Shown here piece after piece: positions 62,784 to 64,000 of a DNA stretch of 64,000 bases. This stretch comes from Flavobacterium sp. HBTb2-11-1 (GTDB taxonomy: Bacteria; Bacteroidota; Bacteroidia; Flavobacteriales; Flavobacteriaceae). Every line of letters starts with the position of its first letter. Positions within the stretch are counted from its first letter, which is position 1. The stretch spans positions 434,001 through 498,000 of the forward strand of contig NZ_WUMO01000004.1 of NCBI RefSeq assembly GCF_009826975.1, read 5' to 3'. The notes beneath the pieces were generated by a model. The model was not told the origin of the DNA. It saw nothing but the letters and a program-made list of their open reading frames with translations, and made no database searches. The position numbers were made by a program, and so were the translations under genes.

Positions 62784-63443
62784 TTAAGGATTGATCAGAT
62801 TGTTTTTAAGGGCATATTTCACTAAGCCGATTGTACTTTTAATATTCAGCTTTTTCATGATGTTTTTACGATGCGTTTCGACAGTATGCGAACTAATAAA
62901 AAGCTTTTCACTGATTTCTTTTCCGCTATATTCCAAAGCAATCAGAATAATGATTTCAATTTCACGTGGACTTAAGATCGGATTTTCTATAATCACATTA
63001 TGATTCAGTTTTGGACTGTCCATAAAGGAGTTGAAGATTTTTTCTCTGACCGCGTCGCTAAAATATTCCTGACCTTGATAAACGGCTTCAACCGCTTCAA
63101 TAATATTTTCTCCAGCGCAATTTTTTGTCAGATAGCCTTTTGCGCCTAGTTTCATTACTTCTTTAATGATTTTTAAATCATCATAGCTAGATAAAATAAT
63201 GACTTTACAAGGCAGTTGTTTTTCTTTAAATTCTTTAAGGGTTTCAATGCCATCTTTTTTCGGCATGCTGATGTCTAAAATTAAAACATCGGCGAGGTCT
63301 TTCACAACATCATCATAGACAGTTGTGCCGTCTAGTGAAGTTCCTGCCACTTCAAAGTTTGAAACGGTTTGAAGTAAGTTGGACAATCCATCAATTAAGA
63401 CCTGATGATCGTCTGCAAGATGAATCCTTATTTTTGGTGTCAT
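62784..63443 (-). CDS. NarL/LuxR-type response regulator
   Basis: 219 residues: receiver domain about 5-125 (ADDHQVLIDGLSNLL, ILDISMPKKDG with the phospho-Asp, ILSSYDD, KGYLTKN) and LuxR HTH about 155-212 (LSPREIEIIILIALEYSGKEISEKLFISSHTVETHRKNIMKKLNI). Operon with the kinase just downstream. Confidence 0.93.
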   Translation of the reverse strand: MTPKIRIHLADDHQVLIDGLSNLLQTVSNFEVAGTSLDGTTVYDDVVKDLADVLILDISMPKKDGIETLKEFKEKQLPCKVIILSSYDDLKIIKEVMKLGAKGYLTKNCAGENIIEAVEAVYQGQEYFSDAVREKIFNSFMDSPKLNHNVIIENPILSPREIEIIILIALEYSGKEISEKLFISSHTVETHRKNIMKKLNIKSTIGLVKYALKNNLINP

Positions 63444-63531
63444 GATAAATTTGAATTTGAAAAATGCAAATTTATCACGTAAAAGCAGTATTATAGTGCC
63501 CTTTAGGTTTGATTTATAACATTATAGGGTA

Positions 63532-63565
63532 AAAAAAACCCGAATAAAAATTCGGGTTTTTCTTC
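63532..63565 (-). terminator. Terminator of the DUF4293 gene
   Basis: AAACCCGAAT / ATTCGGGTTT, 10 perfect pairs with a 4-base loop; minus-strand run of eight T, about 27 bases after the stop at 63592. Confidence 0.9.
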
Positions 63566-63591
63566 GCACAAAATAAACTAAGTTTATAGGT

Positions 63592-64000
63592 TTACCTCAA
63601 ACGATCAACAGATTTTACAAGATCTTCGTCCTTTTTGATGGCCTTATTAGCTAAAACTAATAACACGATAGCAACAATCGGCATGAACATCCCAATACCT
63701 TTCTCAGAGACCTCAGTCCCTCCAGATAAATTTAGTGATCGATATACAAATAATCCTAATAAAATTAAATTTAATATTATATTAAGTCTGTTTAGCACAA
63801 ACTGATTTTGTCTCTTTTTAAATGAAATGATACTGATAATACTAAGCATAGTCGTCAAACCTAATAAAACAGTATAAAGTTGATCCTGCATAAAAAAGAA
63901 TGGTTTTCCTGCACTAGTTGTCCAAAGCGGAACAAAAAGCATTAAAATGCCAGTTGCAGCAAAAGCTAAAAATAAATATACAGTCTGAATTCTTTGTATC
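63592..64000 (-). CDS. DUF4293 membrane protein (start codon cut by window edge)
   Basis: Reading on from the window edge the protein is (M)IQRIQTVYLFLAFAATGILM and then LFVPLWTTSAGKPFFF, with four hydrophobic helices, ending DEDLVKSVDRLR. The base at 64000 is the G of the inferred ATG; only its first two bases are missing. 135 codons visible. Function unknown; conserved in Bacteroidota. Confidence 0.85.
   Translation of the reverse strand, partial: IQRIQTVYLFLAFAATGILMLFVPLWTTSAGKPFFFMQDQLYTVLLGLTTMLSIISIISFKKRQNQFVLNRLNIILNLILLGLFVYRSLNLSGGTEVSEKGIGMFMPIVAIVLLVLANKAIKKDEDLVKSVDRLR

Overview
The window looks like chromosomal DNA of a Gram-negative Bacteroidota, most likely Flavobacterium or a close relative. 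The evidence is low GC with strong A/T third-codon preference, a SusC/SusD pair, menaquinone and bacillithiol genes, many short lipoproteins and secreted proteins with MKK-type signals, little Shine-Dalgarno signal, and a TAnnTTTG-type promoter before the single tRNA. No phage, plasmid, transposase or CRISPR array was seen. The two ends cut genes: an endonuclease I at the left, and a DUF4293 membrane protein at the right that lacks only the first two bases of its start codon.

1-18 kb: secreted endonuclease I and a beta-helix lipoprotein; a forward run for menaquinone (thioesterase, isochorismate synthase) and bacillithiol (BshB1); tRNA-His(GTG) with promoter and terminator; then a long reverse run holding a YpfJ-type metalloprotease, a 1350-residue hybrid histidine kinase, an aldehyde dehydrogenase, an RluA-family pseudouridine synthase, an S23 four-helix-bundle gene inside a perfect 33-bp inverted repeat, panB, an SH3-domain protein and serine dehydratase.

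18-39 kb: a Kef-type antiporter followed by a patchwork of small accessory enzymes and regulators (VOC, 2H phosphoesterase, TlpA thioredoxin, SRPBCC, DUF1801/YdeI, LOG, GNAT, lactonase, MBL-fold hydrolase, serine hydrolase, two AraC regulators, NmrA-type reductase, XRE/DUF2975 pair). A polysaccharide deacetylase in this part carries two frameshifts and a stop and is called a pseudogene.

39-47 kb: a reverse block of TPM protein, DUF2314-ankyrin protein, a DUF6620-like protein, a coiled-coil zinc-ribbon protein, a small zinc-ribbon protein and an SPFH/SHOCT protein, then lpdA and a NUMOD4/HNH-like protein. The SPFH block is the best candidate for an uncharacterised multi-gene system; it resembles in outline the SPFH/zinc-ribbon/TPM partners found around phage-shock-type membrane stress genes.

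47-64 kb: a LytTR response regulator, a lone forward lipoprotein, SusD, SusC, a large metzincin-type protease, a LytS-type kinase with an extracytoplasmic sensor, an ABC exporter and truA. This reads as a sensing, proteolysis and uptake unit. A YfcE-type phosphoesterase, a NarL-type two-component pair and the DUF4293 gene close the window.

Intergenic spaces are unusually rich in paired inverted repeats of several word families and in near-identical terminators; these are annotated separately.
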